From the NCBI RefSeq assembly GCF_002355435.1, contig NZ_AP017313.1, positions 1,612,001 to 1,676,000 on the forward strand: DNA of 64,000 nt, given 5' to 3'. Source of the DNA: Mucilaginibacter gotjawali (lineage in GTDB: Bacteria > Bacteroidota > Bacteroidia > Sphingobacteriales > Sphingobacteriaceae). The notes under the pieces are model-generated. The model saw only the letters and a program-made list of their open reading frames with translations. It had not been told where the DNA came from and ran no database searches. This document shows positions 35,040 through 43,451 of the stretch, in pieces. A program made the position numbers and the translations under genes. Within the stretch, counting starts at the first letter, position 1. Each line of letters opens with the position of its first letter.

Positions 35040-35553
35040 GATGTTTTGTTTTTATAGATGAATAGATATAAGCGCGAATCAGCCTAGCCATATTGTTTTC
35101 TATTTCCAGGTCAATCTCGTTGTGGTGCAAAAAATTTATGGTGATGGGTTTGGCGGTGTAATCACCCAACCAATAGGCCATAGGATACAGTATCCCGTTT
35201 AACCGGACGTCTCCTGTGTCTATATTGAGATAGCACTTTTTTATTTTAAAAGTTTTTAATAATGCTTTTACCAGCGCTAAAGAGAACCGCGACTTTTTTT
35301 TCTTTTTTGATGAAACAGGTTTAGTTTCTGCTTTTTTGTTTTTTGCAAACGGGTCTATTAACCGGTGCCAGCCAACCGCTTTTATGTTAATTTTTAAACG
35401 ATTATCAACTAAAACCAGGTTCGCGCTTGCCAGGTAATGAAACTTGATGCCATAAAAACCACTGGTGCTGTTTATCTCAAGATAAAATGGCGCAAAAAGC
35501 AAATAGCTGAAAACGGCAATTAATATTAGTCCAAAAATCAGCAGCCCTGTCAT
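35023..35553 (-). CDS. DUF2953-like membrane-anchored protein
   Basis: 176 residues with one N-terminal TM (GLLIFGLILIAVFSYLLFAP), then a beta-rich periplasmic or cytoplasmic domain beginning YLEINSTSGFYGIKFHYLAS, a Lys-rich linker (KKKKKSRFSLALVK) and LKTFKIKKCYLNIDTGDVRL. The layout matches DUF2953 (YtfI) proteins. It is the first gene of the cluster with GerW. The assignment rests partly on the neighbour. Confidence 0.65.
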   Translation of the reverse strand: MTGLLIFGLILIAVFSYLLFAPFYLEINSTSGFYGIKFHYLASANLVLVDNRLKINIKAVGWHRLIDPFAKNKKAETKPVSSKKKKKSRFSLALVKALLKTFKIKKCYLNIDTGDVRLNGILYPMAYWLGDYTAKPITINFLHHNEIDLEIENNMARLIRAYIYSSIKTKHHGKLK

Positions 35554-35690
35554 TTTTAAACTGTTTACAGGGTAAAGCTAAATGTGTTGATGCGTGAATG
35601 AAATGATGGCTGTCAATTCATTTAATGATAGTTATCAGATCAAAAAAAAATTAACATAACGACCATTAAGTGTGAATACAAGGGGCATTT

Positions 35691-36167
35691 TTAAAACCTG
35701 ATTGCATCAGTATCCGGGGGAACATGCCCCAGCAACCGGCACATCGTCATGATCTGCCCTTTATGATGGAATTCATGCGTGGTAACATGGGTGAAAAGCT
35801 GAAGGGGAGTAACGCTTACCAACCCGGCACGGTTATGATGGCCTTCAAGGAGTACTTCCATATTTTCTTTGAAACTTTCAAAGAAAATGGCGACAGTATC
35901 ATCAGCCCGGGTGTATAATTGGCGGATCAGGTCCATATTGTTGAAATCTTCATTATTGATCAGTTTGGCAGGCTGTTTCAATGCAAAATAAGCGAGCCAA
36001 TGCAGGTAACAATCGGCATTATGCACCAGGAAATACCGGATAGGCTGGTTGTTAAAAGCCGGTACCGGTGTATTCAGATCATTACCAACCTGTTTGTCAA
36101 TAAAGCTCAAAACTACTTCCCTTGAGCCTTGAACCAGTGCGTATTGTTTTTGAAGAATATCTGTCAT
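35691..36167 (-). CDS. DinB-family putative metalloenzyme
   Basis: 158 residues, four-helix DinB/YfiT fold. Metal-ligand His residues are plausible at RYFLVHNADCYLHWLAYFAL and THVTTHEFHHKGQIMTMCRL, the latter being the family HxxxH-like signature. It overlaps fmt by 4 bp (start within the fmt stop), so it is cotranscribed with it. Probably a thiol-dependent S-transferase-like enzyme of unknown substrate. Confidence 0.85.
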   Translation of the reverse strand: MTDILQKQYALVQGSREVVLSFIDKQVGNDLNTPVPAFNNQPIRYFLVHNADCYLHWLAYFALKQPAKLINNEDFNNMDLIRQLYTRADDTVAIFFESFKENMEVLLEGHHNRAGLVSVTPLQLFTHVTTHEFHHKGQIMTMCRLLGHVPPDTDAIRF

Positions 36168-37090
36168 AGCTTTTCCAACTTCACCCCCCTCAAAAACTCC
36201 TCAATTCCCATTTGTTTTTTACCTTCCAGCTGTACTTCTGTTAAGCAGATGAACCCATCGGTGGTGGCAAATTTTAAAAAGGTTTTGTTATCGGTCAAAA
36301 AATGGCCTGGTACAAAATCATGCTGCTCAATTTCATAAACTGATTTGTACACTTTAAGGATCTTGCCATTTAAATGGGTGTAGGCGGTAGGGATGGGACT
36401 CAATCCGCGTATTTTGTTGTAAATAGTAACAGTAGGCTGGTTCCAGTTAATCAGGCAATCTTCCTTAAAAATTTTAGGTGCGTGCCTTAGTTCAACCCCT
36501 TCAGTTAACTGCGACTGCGGGTGCTCATTATACCTGCCGCTTTCAACGCCTTTAACGGTTTTTACCAGCAGTCCGGCGCCTTTGTACATCAGGCGGTCAT
36601 GCAGTTCGCCGGCCGTTTCGTGGCCGGTAAGGGTCACTTTTTCTGTAAATAATATATCGCCGGTATCAATTTCATGCTTCAGGAAAAAGGTAGTTACGCC
36701 GCTTTCATGCTCGCCATTAATCAGTACCCAGTTAATTGGGGCCGCACCGCGGTATTGCGGCAGTAGCGAAGCATGCAGGTTGATGGTTCCCCTTGCGGGC
36801 ATATTCCAAACCACTTCGGGCAACATCCTGAAGGCTACTACTACCTGCAGATCGGCATTAAATGACTTCAGTTCTTCTAAAAATGCAGGGTCTTTTAATT
36901 TTTCGGGCTGTAATACCGGTATACCATTTTCGACGGCGTATTGCTTCACTGCCGATTCATGGAGTTTTTGCCCACGCCCGGCGGGTTTATCAGGCGCGGT
37001 TACAACCGCCACAATATTACAACCAGCGGTAATTAATGCATCTAATGATGTAACAGCGAACTGGGGCGTACCCATAAATATTATCCTCAT
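36164..37090 (-). CDS. fmt: Methionyl-tRNA formyltransferase
   Basis: A 308-residue enzyme that formylates initiator Met-tRNA. The N-terminal FMGTPQFAVTSLDALI, the tetrahydrofolate/catalytic region GTINLHASLLPQYRGAAPIN (HxSLLP with the catalytic His) and TFFLKHEIDTGDIL are all intact. The C-terminal OB-like domain is at 205-308. It is the first gene of a two-gene unit with the DinB protein. Confidence 0.95.
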   Translation of the reverse strand: MRIIFMGTPQFAVTSLDALITAGCNIVAVVTAPDKPAGRGQKLHESAVKQYAVENGIPVLQPEKLKDPAFLEELKSFNADLQVVVAFRMLPEVVWNMPARGTINLHASLLPQYRGAAPINWVLINGEHESGVTTFFLKHEIDTGDILFTEKVTLTGHETAGELHDRLMYKGAGLLVKTVKGVESGRYNEHPQSQLTEGVELRHAPKIFKEDCLINWNQPTVTIYNKIRGLSPIPTAYTHLNGKILKVYKSVYEIEQHDFVPGHFLTDNKTFLKFATTDGFICLTEVQLEGKKQMGIEEFLRGVKLEKL

Positions 37091-37149
37091 AGCAGCTAGT
37101 AGTTCTAAAAAATTAATATATCAACCGGTCCCCACTGAACCTCCTCCGT

Positions 37150-37231
37150 GGATCGGCGGAGACACTTTCGGATTCCCGCCAAAATCCAAACCCGATAGCT
37201 ATCGGGTCGAACATCCCTGCCTGCCGCAGGC
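37150..37231. repeat. Palindromic intergenic repeats
   Basis: ACCCGATAGCTATCGGGT (37190-37207) is a perfect 18-bp palindrome. GCCTGC-C-GCAGGC (37219-37231) is the same type of palindrome as the IS4 insertion site at 44303 (CCTGCCTGTCGGCAGGCAGG). CTCCG...CGGAG (near 37141-37161) adds a third stem. No ORF in this 157-bp gap between fmt and namZ. Confidence 0.65.
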
Positions 37232-37247
37232 GATATCCGACATTCAC

Positions 37248-38480
37248 TCACGGGTACAATAAATACTTTTTCCGTATCATTTTATAGTGGCTTAAAGCAG
37301 GCTCCCAGGTTTTTCGGATCTCTTTTTCGCTCTCGCCGGCCGCTATTTGTTGTTGTAATTTTTCTGTACCCGCAAGTTTTGTAAAATAGGCATTAAAAAA
37401 ATGCTGCTTGTCCGGGAAGGCTTTATATAGTTCGATCAGCCAGGTTAAATTAAGCGCTTTGCCGGCACGGATAAAATCAGTATTGTAAGCCTTCAGATCG
37501 ATGCCATAGCAAATTTTACCCTTTTGTGGCGGGTCTTCACTCATGCCGGGGATGCTTACCGGTTTAAAGGAGTAAGTATATTTCCCCACTAAAGTTGGGT
37601 GCCCGATTTGCAAAAAAGGGTACATGGTACCCCGGCCAAGGCTTAAAGTTGTCCCTTCAAATAAACAAACGGACGGGTAAAGAATAACCGATTTATCTGT
37701 ATTTAAATTTGGAGAAGGGTTAACAGGAAGCTTATAGGCGTTGCTGTGCTTATAGTTTGCTACTTTAATAATACGCAGTTTGCATTGAACATGGTTTTTA
37801 AGCCAGCCTTCACCATTAATCATTTGCGCGTATTCGCCAATAGTCAGGCCATGGGCTATGGGTATAGGATTTAACCCTACGAAGGAGCGATAAGCTGTAT
37901 CCAGCACGGGCCCGTCAGTATAAAAACCATTGGGGTTTGGCCTGTCAAAAATCATCAGCTCAACATTGTTTTCGGCACAGGCCTCCATTACATATTGCAG
38001 TGTTGATAGGTAAGTATAAAACCTGGCGCCAACATCCTGTATGTCAAATATAACCAGGTCTATTCCCTCCAGGTCGTCCGGTGTAGGTTTATAGTGTTTA
38101 TTGCCATACAGCGATATTACCGGGATGTGCGTCGCTTCGTCAATGGTGCTGTTAATTTCAGCCCCGTTACTTGCGTTGCCCCTGAAGCCATGTTCGGGGC
38201 CAAATATTTTTTTTACAGAAATACCCAGTGCTACCAGGCTGTCAACGCTAAGGGTGAAGGTCTTACCGATGACGGAAGTTTGGTTAATCACCATCCCGAT
38301 ATTTTTTCCCTTAAGATAGTCAATATAAAGGTAGGTTTGGTCAGCTCCCGGAATTATTTCTTTGTTTTTTGCCCAAAAGGCTGTTTTATAAGGCTTATAA
38401 TGAGTTTTTTGCGCGGTTGCCGGACTTACAATGAGGTAATTCACCAGTGCGAAAAGTAAACAAAACTTTATCCTTATCAT
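37248..38480 (-). CDS. Exo-beta-N-acetylmuramidase NamZ-like (DUF1343, GH171)
   Basis: 410 residues from ATG 38480, which gives a clean signal peptide (IRIKFCLLFALVNYLIVSPATA); the upstream extension to 38549 overlaps the divergent promoter region. Landmarks are KIFGPEHGFRGNASNGAEIN, LVIFDIQDVGARFYTYLSTL, IFDRPNPNGFYTDGPVLD and the C-terminal DUF1343 domain. The family removes terminal MurNAc from peptidoglycan fragments, so this is a periplasmic cell-wall recycling enzyme. Divergent from the LolC/E-like permease. Confidence 0.88.
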   Translation of the reverse strand: MIRIKFCLLFALVNYLIVSPATAQKTHYKPYKTAFWAKNKEIIPGADQTYLYIDYLKGKNIGMVINQTSVIGKTFTLSVDSLVALGISVKKIFGPEHGFRGNASNGAEINSTIDEATHIPVISLYGNKHYKPTPDDLEGIDLVIFDIQDVGARFYTYLSTLQYVMEACAENNVELMIFDRPNPNGFYTDGPVLDTAYRSFVGLNPIPIAHGLTIGEYAQMINGEGWLKNHVQCKLRIIKVANYKHSNAYKLPVNPSPNLNTDKSVILYPSVCLFEGTTLSLGRGTMYPFLQIGHPTLVGKYTYSFKPVSIPGMSEDPPQKGKICYGIDLKAYNTDFIRAGKALNLTWLIELYKAFPDKQHFFNAYFTKLAGTEKLQQQIAAGESEKEIRKTWEPALSHYKMIRKKYLLYP

Positions 38481-38564
38481 AAATGTAAATACGGTACAAT
38501 ATAAAAGTACCAGTTTTAACGTTAAAACCGCATCTTTGCGAAGATACAAAAAATCTCTGTTGCA

Positions 38565-39785
38565 TTGAATTTCGCCTGGTTCGTAGCTAATCGCATAACA
38601 TTTAAGTCAAAGCGTACATTTTCAAAACTGATTGTACGGATAGCCATTATTGGCATTATGCTCGGCCTGGGCGTAATGATACTGTCGTTGGGAATAGTGC
38701 GCGGTTTTAAAAGTGCGATCAGGGAAAAAGTGCGGGGCTTTTCAGGTGACATGGTGATTGTAAAAAACGATCTGAACGGTTCATTGGAAAACTCACCTTT
38801 TAAAGCAAATCCTGACCTGGAAAAAAAGGTGAGTGCGAGCCCATTAATAACCAGGATGATGCCCTATGCCACCAAACCGGGTATCATAAAGGCAAAGGGC
38901 GATATTGAAGGGATCGTATTAAAAGGGGTTGATAAGACCTACGATTGGTCGGTATTTAAAAAAAACCTGGTATCCGGGCATATCCCTGATCTTGCTGATA
39001 CAGCCACGGGGAAAAAGCAACTTTTGATCTCAAAATTTGTTGCTAACCGTTTGCAGTTGAAGCCAGGTGATAAAGTATTGATCTATTTTGTGCAGGAGCC
39101 GCTTCGTGTAAGGCCATTTGTAATTAGTGGCGTTTTTAGTTTTGGTATTGATGAGGTGGACAAAACCTACGTGGTAGGTGACATCTCCCTCATAAACAGG
39201 TTAAATAATTGGGCGCCTGATGAAATTGGCGGCTACGAGTTGAAAGTGGCTGATTTTAACCGGTTGAATGCTGCCGAAGATGCGGTAAACGACCTTTTGC
39301 CTGCCCGATTAAAAGCTTATACCATAATGGATAATTACCCTGCAATATTTGCATGGCTCGACCTTCTTGACGGGAACACCAGCGTGGTTTTGTCATTGAT
39401 GATCATCGTGGCGGTTATCAATATGATATCTGCCTTATTGATCATGATATTGGAGCGAACAAACATGATCGGCATATTGAAAGCCATGGGGGCCGCTAAC
39501 TGGACGATCCAAAAGGTATTCTTATTCAACGCGCTTTATCTTATTTGCCTGGGTATGCTGCTTGGGAATGCTTTTGGTTTAGGAATAGAGATAATACAAT
39601 ATAACACCCATATTTTCCAGCTCGATCCGGCATCCTATTATATGAATTTTGTTCCGATACAATTTAAATGGACAGATTTACTGTTGCTTAACGCAGGAAC
39701 TTTTTTGGTATGCCTGCTGGTAATGATTGGCCCATCGATGTTGGTAACCAAAATTACCCCCGTTAAAGCAATAAGATTTAAATAG
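38565..39785 (+). CDS. FtsX/LolC-LolE-type ABC permease
   Basis: 406 residues from TTG 38565, the only start consistent with NFAWFVANRITFKSKRTFSK. TM1 is IAIIGIMLGLGVMILSLGIV. A large periplasmic MacB-type domain spans ~45-270, then three C-terminal TM helices (SLMIIVAVINMISALLIMIL, LYLICLGMLLGNAFGLG, LLLLNAGTFLVCLLVMIGP). The ERTNMIGILKAMGA coupling helix is characteristic. It probably works in lipoprotein release to the outer membrane. Its ATPase partner (LolD) is not adjacent. Confidence 0.85.
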   Translation: MNFAWFVANRITFKSKRTFSKLIVRIAIIGIMLGLGVMILSLGIVRGFKSAIREKVRGFSGDMVIVKNDLNGSLENSPFKANPDLEKKVSASPLITRMMPYATKPGIIKAKGDIEGIVLKGVDKTYDWSVFKKNLVSGHIPDLADTATGKKQLLISKFVANRLQLKPGDKVLIYFVQEPLRVRPFVISGVFSFGIDEVDKTYVVGDISLINRLNNWAPDEIGGYELKVADFNRLNAAEDAVNDLLPARLKAYTIMDNYPAIFAWLDLLDGNTSVVLSLMIIVAVINMISALLIMILERTNMIGILKAMGAANWTIQKVFLFNALYLICLGMLLGNAFGLGIEIIQYNTHIFQLDPASYYMNFVPIQFKWTDLLLLNAGTFLVCLLVMIGPSMLVTKITPVKAIRFK

Positions 39786-39931
39786 ATGAGGTAAAGGGTA
39801 GGAAACAGGTCATATTTTCTTTAGCGACGCTTGTTACTTTTTCTTCGTGATATCGTTTTTATGTAATTTATTTAATTTCCTGATCTGTCGGTTTTAGCTA
39901 AAGCCATCGTTTGTTTATATAATTGATTACC

Positions 39932-39979
39932 CGTTGGCTGAAGCCAAACGGCAATGAGTTTAGCGCCGAAAGGCGCTTT
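39932..39979. terminator. Hairpins between convergent genes
   Basis: CCGTTGGC-TGAA-GCCAAACGG (39932-39952, one bulge) and AGCGCC-GAAA-GGCGCT (39962-39977) followed by TTCTCCTTT. They probably terminate transcription from both sides. The first hairpin (GGCTGAAGCCAA) looks like a dispersed intergenic unit. Confidence 0.6.
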
Positions 39980-39985
39980 CTCCTT

Positions 39986-40729
39986 TCACCTTATACGATA
40001 GGCCAAACCCAAACTGATCAATTGGCTGTGCGTATAGTAGGCGGTAGGTGAATCGTTAAACAGATGGTTGCTGAAATTGGTTAAGCCCTGTATAAAACCG
40101 GCGGTAATGCTAAACTTGTTGCAGCTTACCGTTGCACGGAAGCTGAACCTGAAATCGGCCGGGAATTTCCCTCTGTCCTGGTCAGTTTTGTAAAAATTCC
40201 CACCCATATCTGTTGCTTTGCCATATTCGTGAGTATTTAAATTAAAAGCAACATCGAAACCAGGCGTCAAATCAAGTTTTACTTTTTTCATCTTCAAACG
40301 ATAACCGATGTAGGGGTTAACGTTAATATCCTGGCTTTGTAAATAGGTTTGCCCGGTAACCGGGGTAGGGGCGGGGATGGTGAAGTCGATACCTGATTGA
40401 TTAAGATCGCTTCGATAAACACCGTTTAGATCAACCTTGCTTCTTAAGATTTGATAGCCGCCCTGCAGGCCAAAAATAAAACCTGAACGGCCAACGTGCT
40501 GTACCTGCACCCCGCCGCCATAACTAAAACCAAATTTATTTCCATAAGGATTGTTGGTGTAGCCCGTTTTAGAATTTGCCGCTCCGCCATTAATAAATGA
40601 AGTAGAGGTGGTGTAATTCCCGGTATACCGAAATAAGCCGGTATTACCCAGTAGCGATAACTCTATATTTTGGGCATGAAGCTGTATAAATGCCAGGAAG
40701 GCAAATAAGGTTAAAAAGGTTTTCTTCAT
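39986..40729 (-). CDS. Outer-membrane beta-barrel (PorT-like) protein
   Basis: 247 residues with a signal peptide (KKTFLTLFAFLAFIQLHAQN) and ~10 amphipathic beta strands, ending GLAYRIR. Strand landmarks are FGFSYGGGVQVQHVGRSGFI and NPYIGYRLKMKKVKLDLTPG. It is the last gene in a unit with the anti-sigma/barrel fusion (4-bp overlap) and the ECF sigma factor, so it is probably a target and part of the same envelope-response module. Confidence 0.75.
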   Translation of the reverse strand: MKKTFLTLFAFLAFIQLHAQNIELSLLGNTGLFRYTGNYTTSTSFINGGAANSKTGYTNNPYGNKFGFSYGGGVQVQHVGRSGFIFGLQGGYQILRSKVDLNGVYRSDLNQSGIDFTIPAPTPVTGQTYLQSQDINVNPYIGYRLKMKKVKLDLTPGFDVAFNLNTHEYGKATDMGGNFYKTDQDRGKFPADFRFSFRATVSCNKFSITAGFIQGLTNFSNHLFNDSPTAYYTHSQLISLGLAYRIR

Positions 40730-42219
40730 TTTTTATGGGTTGTGAAATTGAATTTAAGGTTTACGCCACCCGCGCCAAATTTAATATCCTGCGAACCCAG
40801 GCCCTGGAGCGGGTATTTCAGGAAAGGCTCAAGCACAATACGGTTTTTGCCAAGGGGGTATCCCACGCCCACTGCAAAGTTGAGCATTTTGCCAACATAA
40901 AAACCGTTAAAACTACTATGCGTGCTCTCATTCTTTAGTTGTTGCAACCCGGGCGAAGCCAGAGCAGGGTAGTTATATTGATAAGTATAAGTTTCGTTGA
41001 TAAAAGTGCCGGAACTAAAGCCTGCCAGCATATATAAATCGGTTTTCTTCGGATTAAATTCATATTTCAGGTTCAGCGGGATATCTAAACCAACCAGGTT
41101 TGCATTATAGTTTTTAAAACTTGGCACAGAAGCGGTGTTGATCATCCCCGTTGAAAATAATGCCATCTGGTTTAAATTAGATGAAGGGGCGCTACCTGCC
41201 GCGATGCCGGCTGCATTAGGCGAAAATTGCAAACCGGAAACAGGGGCACTGTTATTAAAAGCCAGCGAATTTTGAGCAATGGTCATGCCTGTAACCAGTT
41301 TTAAGTTTTTCGTTATGGTTATTTCAGCGGTAACACCCGCGCCCAGGTTTGCCTGGTTGCCGCTGCCTTTGGCATAGTTAAAATAGGTGGCTGCGTAAAT
41401 ACCAAAAAGTATCTTTTTTTGCCCGGCAGTGTTTTTATCTAAAGGCTGATGGTCTTCAGCAAACATAGCTGAAATTGATTTTGATGGAGGGGCAGGTTTG
41501 TTCACAGGCGTAATGTTTTTACCTCCATCCATTGTGCCCGGCTTATTTACGCTGGTAACCGGGTTGTTCGTATTCGTTTGCGCAGTGGCAGCAAACTGGT
41601 CCGGCTGAGATAGTATTTTGTTGTGCAAAATACTATCCCTGGTTTTTACTGCATGAGCCGTTTTGTTGCTTGTATCAGTAATAGCAGGTAAAAAATCGGG
41701 GTTGTTAGCGGCAGCAACGGGTTTGCTTTGTACAGGCCTTAAATCTGCAGCAAGAGCCGTTTTGTTGCCCGCATCACTAACGCCGGGAATAAACTTAGGG
41801 ACAGCAGGACTATTAACAGGTTGGCTATGTGCAGGCATTGCATGGTTTACACTGCTTTTTGCAATACTTTGGGCAATGCTTTTATGCTCACTTTTTATAA
41901 CGGGGGATGGTGTGCCGTTTGTTGTTTTTTGGTTGCTTTTCTGTGCTACAGCATTTCGATGTGCGGCAGGGCTGTATTTTTTAATGCCGGTGAGTTCTAC
42001 CGGCGAATTATTCTTTTCAATTTCAAATAATCCAATACTTAAAAATAAAAGTAGCAGGGCGGCTGCGCTCCACCATAGCCATGCGATAGCACGGCGCTTT
42101 TTTTGTTCGGGAAATTTTTCCCTCAGCAGCAACCAGCCTTCATCAGCAGACGGGTCTTCGTAATTATCGAACACCTCGCTAATGCGGTTCTTAATGTCCT
42201 TATCTAACTGATCGTCCAT
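40726..42219 (-). CDS. Inner-membrane-anchored outer-membrane barrel protein (anti-sigma-like fusion)
   Basis: 497 residues with an unusual architecture. A cytoplasmic N-terminus of ~43 residues (KDIKNRISEVFDNYEDPSAD, EGWLLLREKFPEQKKRR) resembles short anti-sigma-type domains. One TM helix follows at ~46-64 (WLWWSAAALLLLFLSIGLF). Then comes a ~190-residue low-complexity linker rich in N, P, A, K and S, and a C-terminal ~235-residue beta-barrel domain (LFGIYAATYFNYAKGSGNQA...). No cleavable signal peptide. Its start overlaps the sigma factor gene by 20 bp. It could span both membranes and relay outer-membrane signals to the sigma factor (inference). Confidence 0.7.
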   Translation of the reverse strand: MDDQLDKDIKNRISEVFDNYEDPSADEGWLLLREKFPEQKKRRAIAWLWWSAAALLLLFLSIGLFEIEKNNSPVELTGIKKYSPAAHRNAVAQKSNQKTTNGTPSPVIKSEHKSIAQSIAKSSVNHAMPAHSQPVNSPAVPKFIPGVSDAGNKTALAADLRPVQSKPVAAANNPDFLPAITDTSNKTAHAVKTRDSILHNKILSQPDQFAATAQTNTNNPVTSVNKPGTMDGGKNITPVNKPAPPSKSISAMFAEDHQPLDKNTAGQKKILFGIYAATYFNYAKGSGNQANLGAGVTAEITITKNLKLVTGMTIAQNSLAFNNSAPVSGLQFSPNAAGIAAGSAPSSNLNQMALFSTGMINTASVPSFKNYNANLVGLDIPLNLKYEFNPKKTDLYMLAGFSSGTFINETYTYQYNYPALASPGLQQLKNESTHSSFNGFYVGKMLNFAVGVGYPLGKNRIVLEPFLKYPLQGLGSQDIKFGAGGVNLKFNFTTHKK

Positions 42220-42763
42220 GTTTTAATGCTTCAGTTCTTATTGCACTTCTTAATTTTTCTTTGGCCCTGCTCAGGTAAACTCTTGATGAACTTACCGGAA
42301 TGGCCAGCAGTATAGCTATTTCGTCATGGCTATACCCGTCTATTTCATATAAATTGAAAATGGTAAGCTGTATTGGCGGCAATACGCTCATCATTTTTAT
42401 AATATCCTGCGCATGCAGGTCGTCTAATGCGCTGGCGTGTATGGGCGGGTTAGTAGTGTCAATATCAACATTCAGTTGAAGTTTCAAGTCCTTGCGCCGC
42501 CGGTCGATACTTGTATTCACAATAATGGTACGCAACCAGGCTTTAAAAGGTCTGTCGCTGTTGAAATTGCTTATTGAGTTAAATACTTTTATAAATGCGT
42601 CATTTACAACTTCTAAGGCATCATCCCGGGTCAAACAATAGCGCAAACCAATACCCATAGCGTAGCTATAGAATTGTTTATACAGCAATTCCTGGTACTT
42701 TAAGCTGCCTGTTTTGCATTGACTGATAATTTCTTCTTCAGCAATACGCCGGGGTTGATGCAT
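42200..42763 (-). CDS. ECF-type RNA polymerase sigma factor
   Basis: 187 residues. Region 2 contains GIGLRYCLTRDDALEVVNDA and FIKVFNSISNFNSDRPFKAW, and region 4 contains LPPIQLTIFNLYEIDGYSHD followed by EIAILLAIPVSSSRVYLSRA. Of the Bacteroidota SigW-like group. It is the first gene of a three-gene unit with the anti-sigma/barrel fusion and a second barrel. Confidence 0.92.
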   Translation of the reverse strand: MHQPRRIAEEEIISQCKTGSLKYQELLYKQFYSYAMGIGLRYCLTRDDALEVVNDAFIKVFNSISNFNSDRPFKAWLRTIIVNTSIDRRRKDLKLQLNVDIDTTNPPIHASALDDLHAQDIIKMMSVLPPIQLTIFNLYEIDGYSHDEIAILLAIPVSSSRVYLSRAKEKLRSAIRTEALKHGRSVR

Positions 42764-42846
42764 TAAGTGTGTTTAATTCAGCCTGAATTTAGTTAATTTA
42801 TTAACAATACGGAAAGGCGCCGGTTAACGCTACATACAGTTTGAAT

Positions 42847-42951
42847 TTAATTAGTGAGCGGTCAGTTGTGAGTAGTGAGTTGTGAGGCAATGTCGGGTCA
42901 TCTTTTTACCACTCACCATTCACCATTCACCATTCACCACTCACTAATTAA
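42847..42951. repeat. Word-like inverted repeat after the lipoprotein gene
   Basis: TTAATTAGTGAG (42847-42858) is exactly complementary to CTCACTAATTAA (42940-42951). Between them lie GTGAGTAGTGAGTTGTGAG on one side and CACTCACCATT-type words on the other. Together they can form a ~105-nt imperfect hairpin whose right arm covers the last codons of the lipoprotein gene. The vocabulary is the same as at 30333. Confidence 0.7.
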
Positions 42952-43390
42952 CCTTCTTTAAATTATATTTCAGAACGAGCGTGTCCAGGTATGAATGATA
43001 ACCAATCTGAAGCGTTGTTCCGTCATAGGAATAGCTATATAAACCGTTTAAATGGACTTTTGCAGCTGCACCTGCTGCCAGGTAGGTATCGTGGTCCTGG
43101 AAATAAATGGTATTATTTGCCTGGTAAACAATAAAACCTCCATAGCTCCCTTCGTGTACGGTTGCAGTATCGCCGGTAATTTTATAGCCGGTAGCGGCCT
43201 GCATCTCCAGCGTAATATTTGCTGAAGCTGAATCAATGGAAACTGACCTATGGTGGATCACTTCAAAATGCCCGTTAAAGGTTCCAACAGGGGCAAGTGC
43301 TGTCGGGTTGGGGTTGTTACTTTTGTTGCCTGAGCAGCCGTACACAAGCAGCAGGAGGAATAGCAAAAAATATACTAAAGGATTTTTCAT
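42944..43390 (-). CDS. Lipoprotein, function unknown
   Basis: 148 residues from ATG 43390. The lipobox LLLVYGCSGN puts the lipidated Cys at residue 19. A longer form from 43408 would add six residues. The mature part has alternating beta-type segments (GTFNGHFEVIHHRSVSIDSA, GYKITGDTATVHEGSYGGFI) and ends SYLDTLVLKYNLKKVN. No family recognised. The stop overlaps the word-like repeat. Confidence 0.7.
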   Translation of the reverse strand: MKNPLVYFLLFLLLLVYGCSGNKSNNPNPTALAPVGTFNGHFEVIHHRSVSIDSASANITLEMQAATGYKITGDTATVHEGSYGGFIVYQANNTIYFQDHDTYLAAGAAAKVHLNGLYSYSYDGTTLQIGYHSYLDTLVLKYNLKKVN

Positions 43391-43451
43391 GAAATATTTA
43401 TTTATCAACCGTACGAAGATTTTTATATAAACGATACATCATGTGTATCTA

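Noticed and set aside
36582..37262. 226-codon open frame on + opposite fmt
   Set aside because: It is the antisense shadow of fmt, which has full family motifs; the + frame gives a Ser/Pro/Cys-rich sequence without domains.
41663..42163. 166-codon open frame on + opposite the barrel fusion
   Set aside because: Mirror of the low-complexity linker of the minus-strand gene; composition is Leu/Ala/Cys noise.
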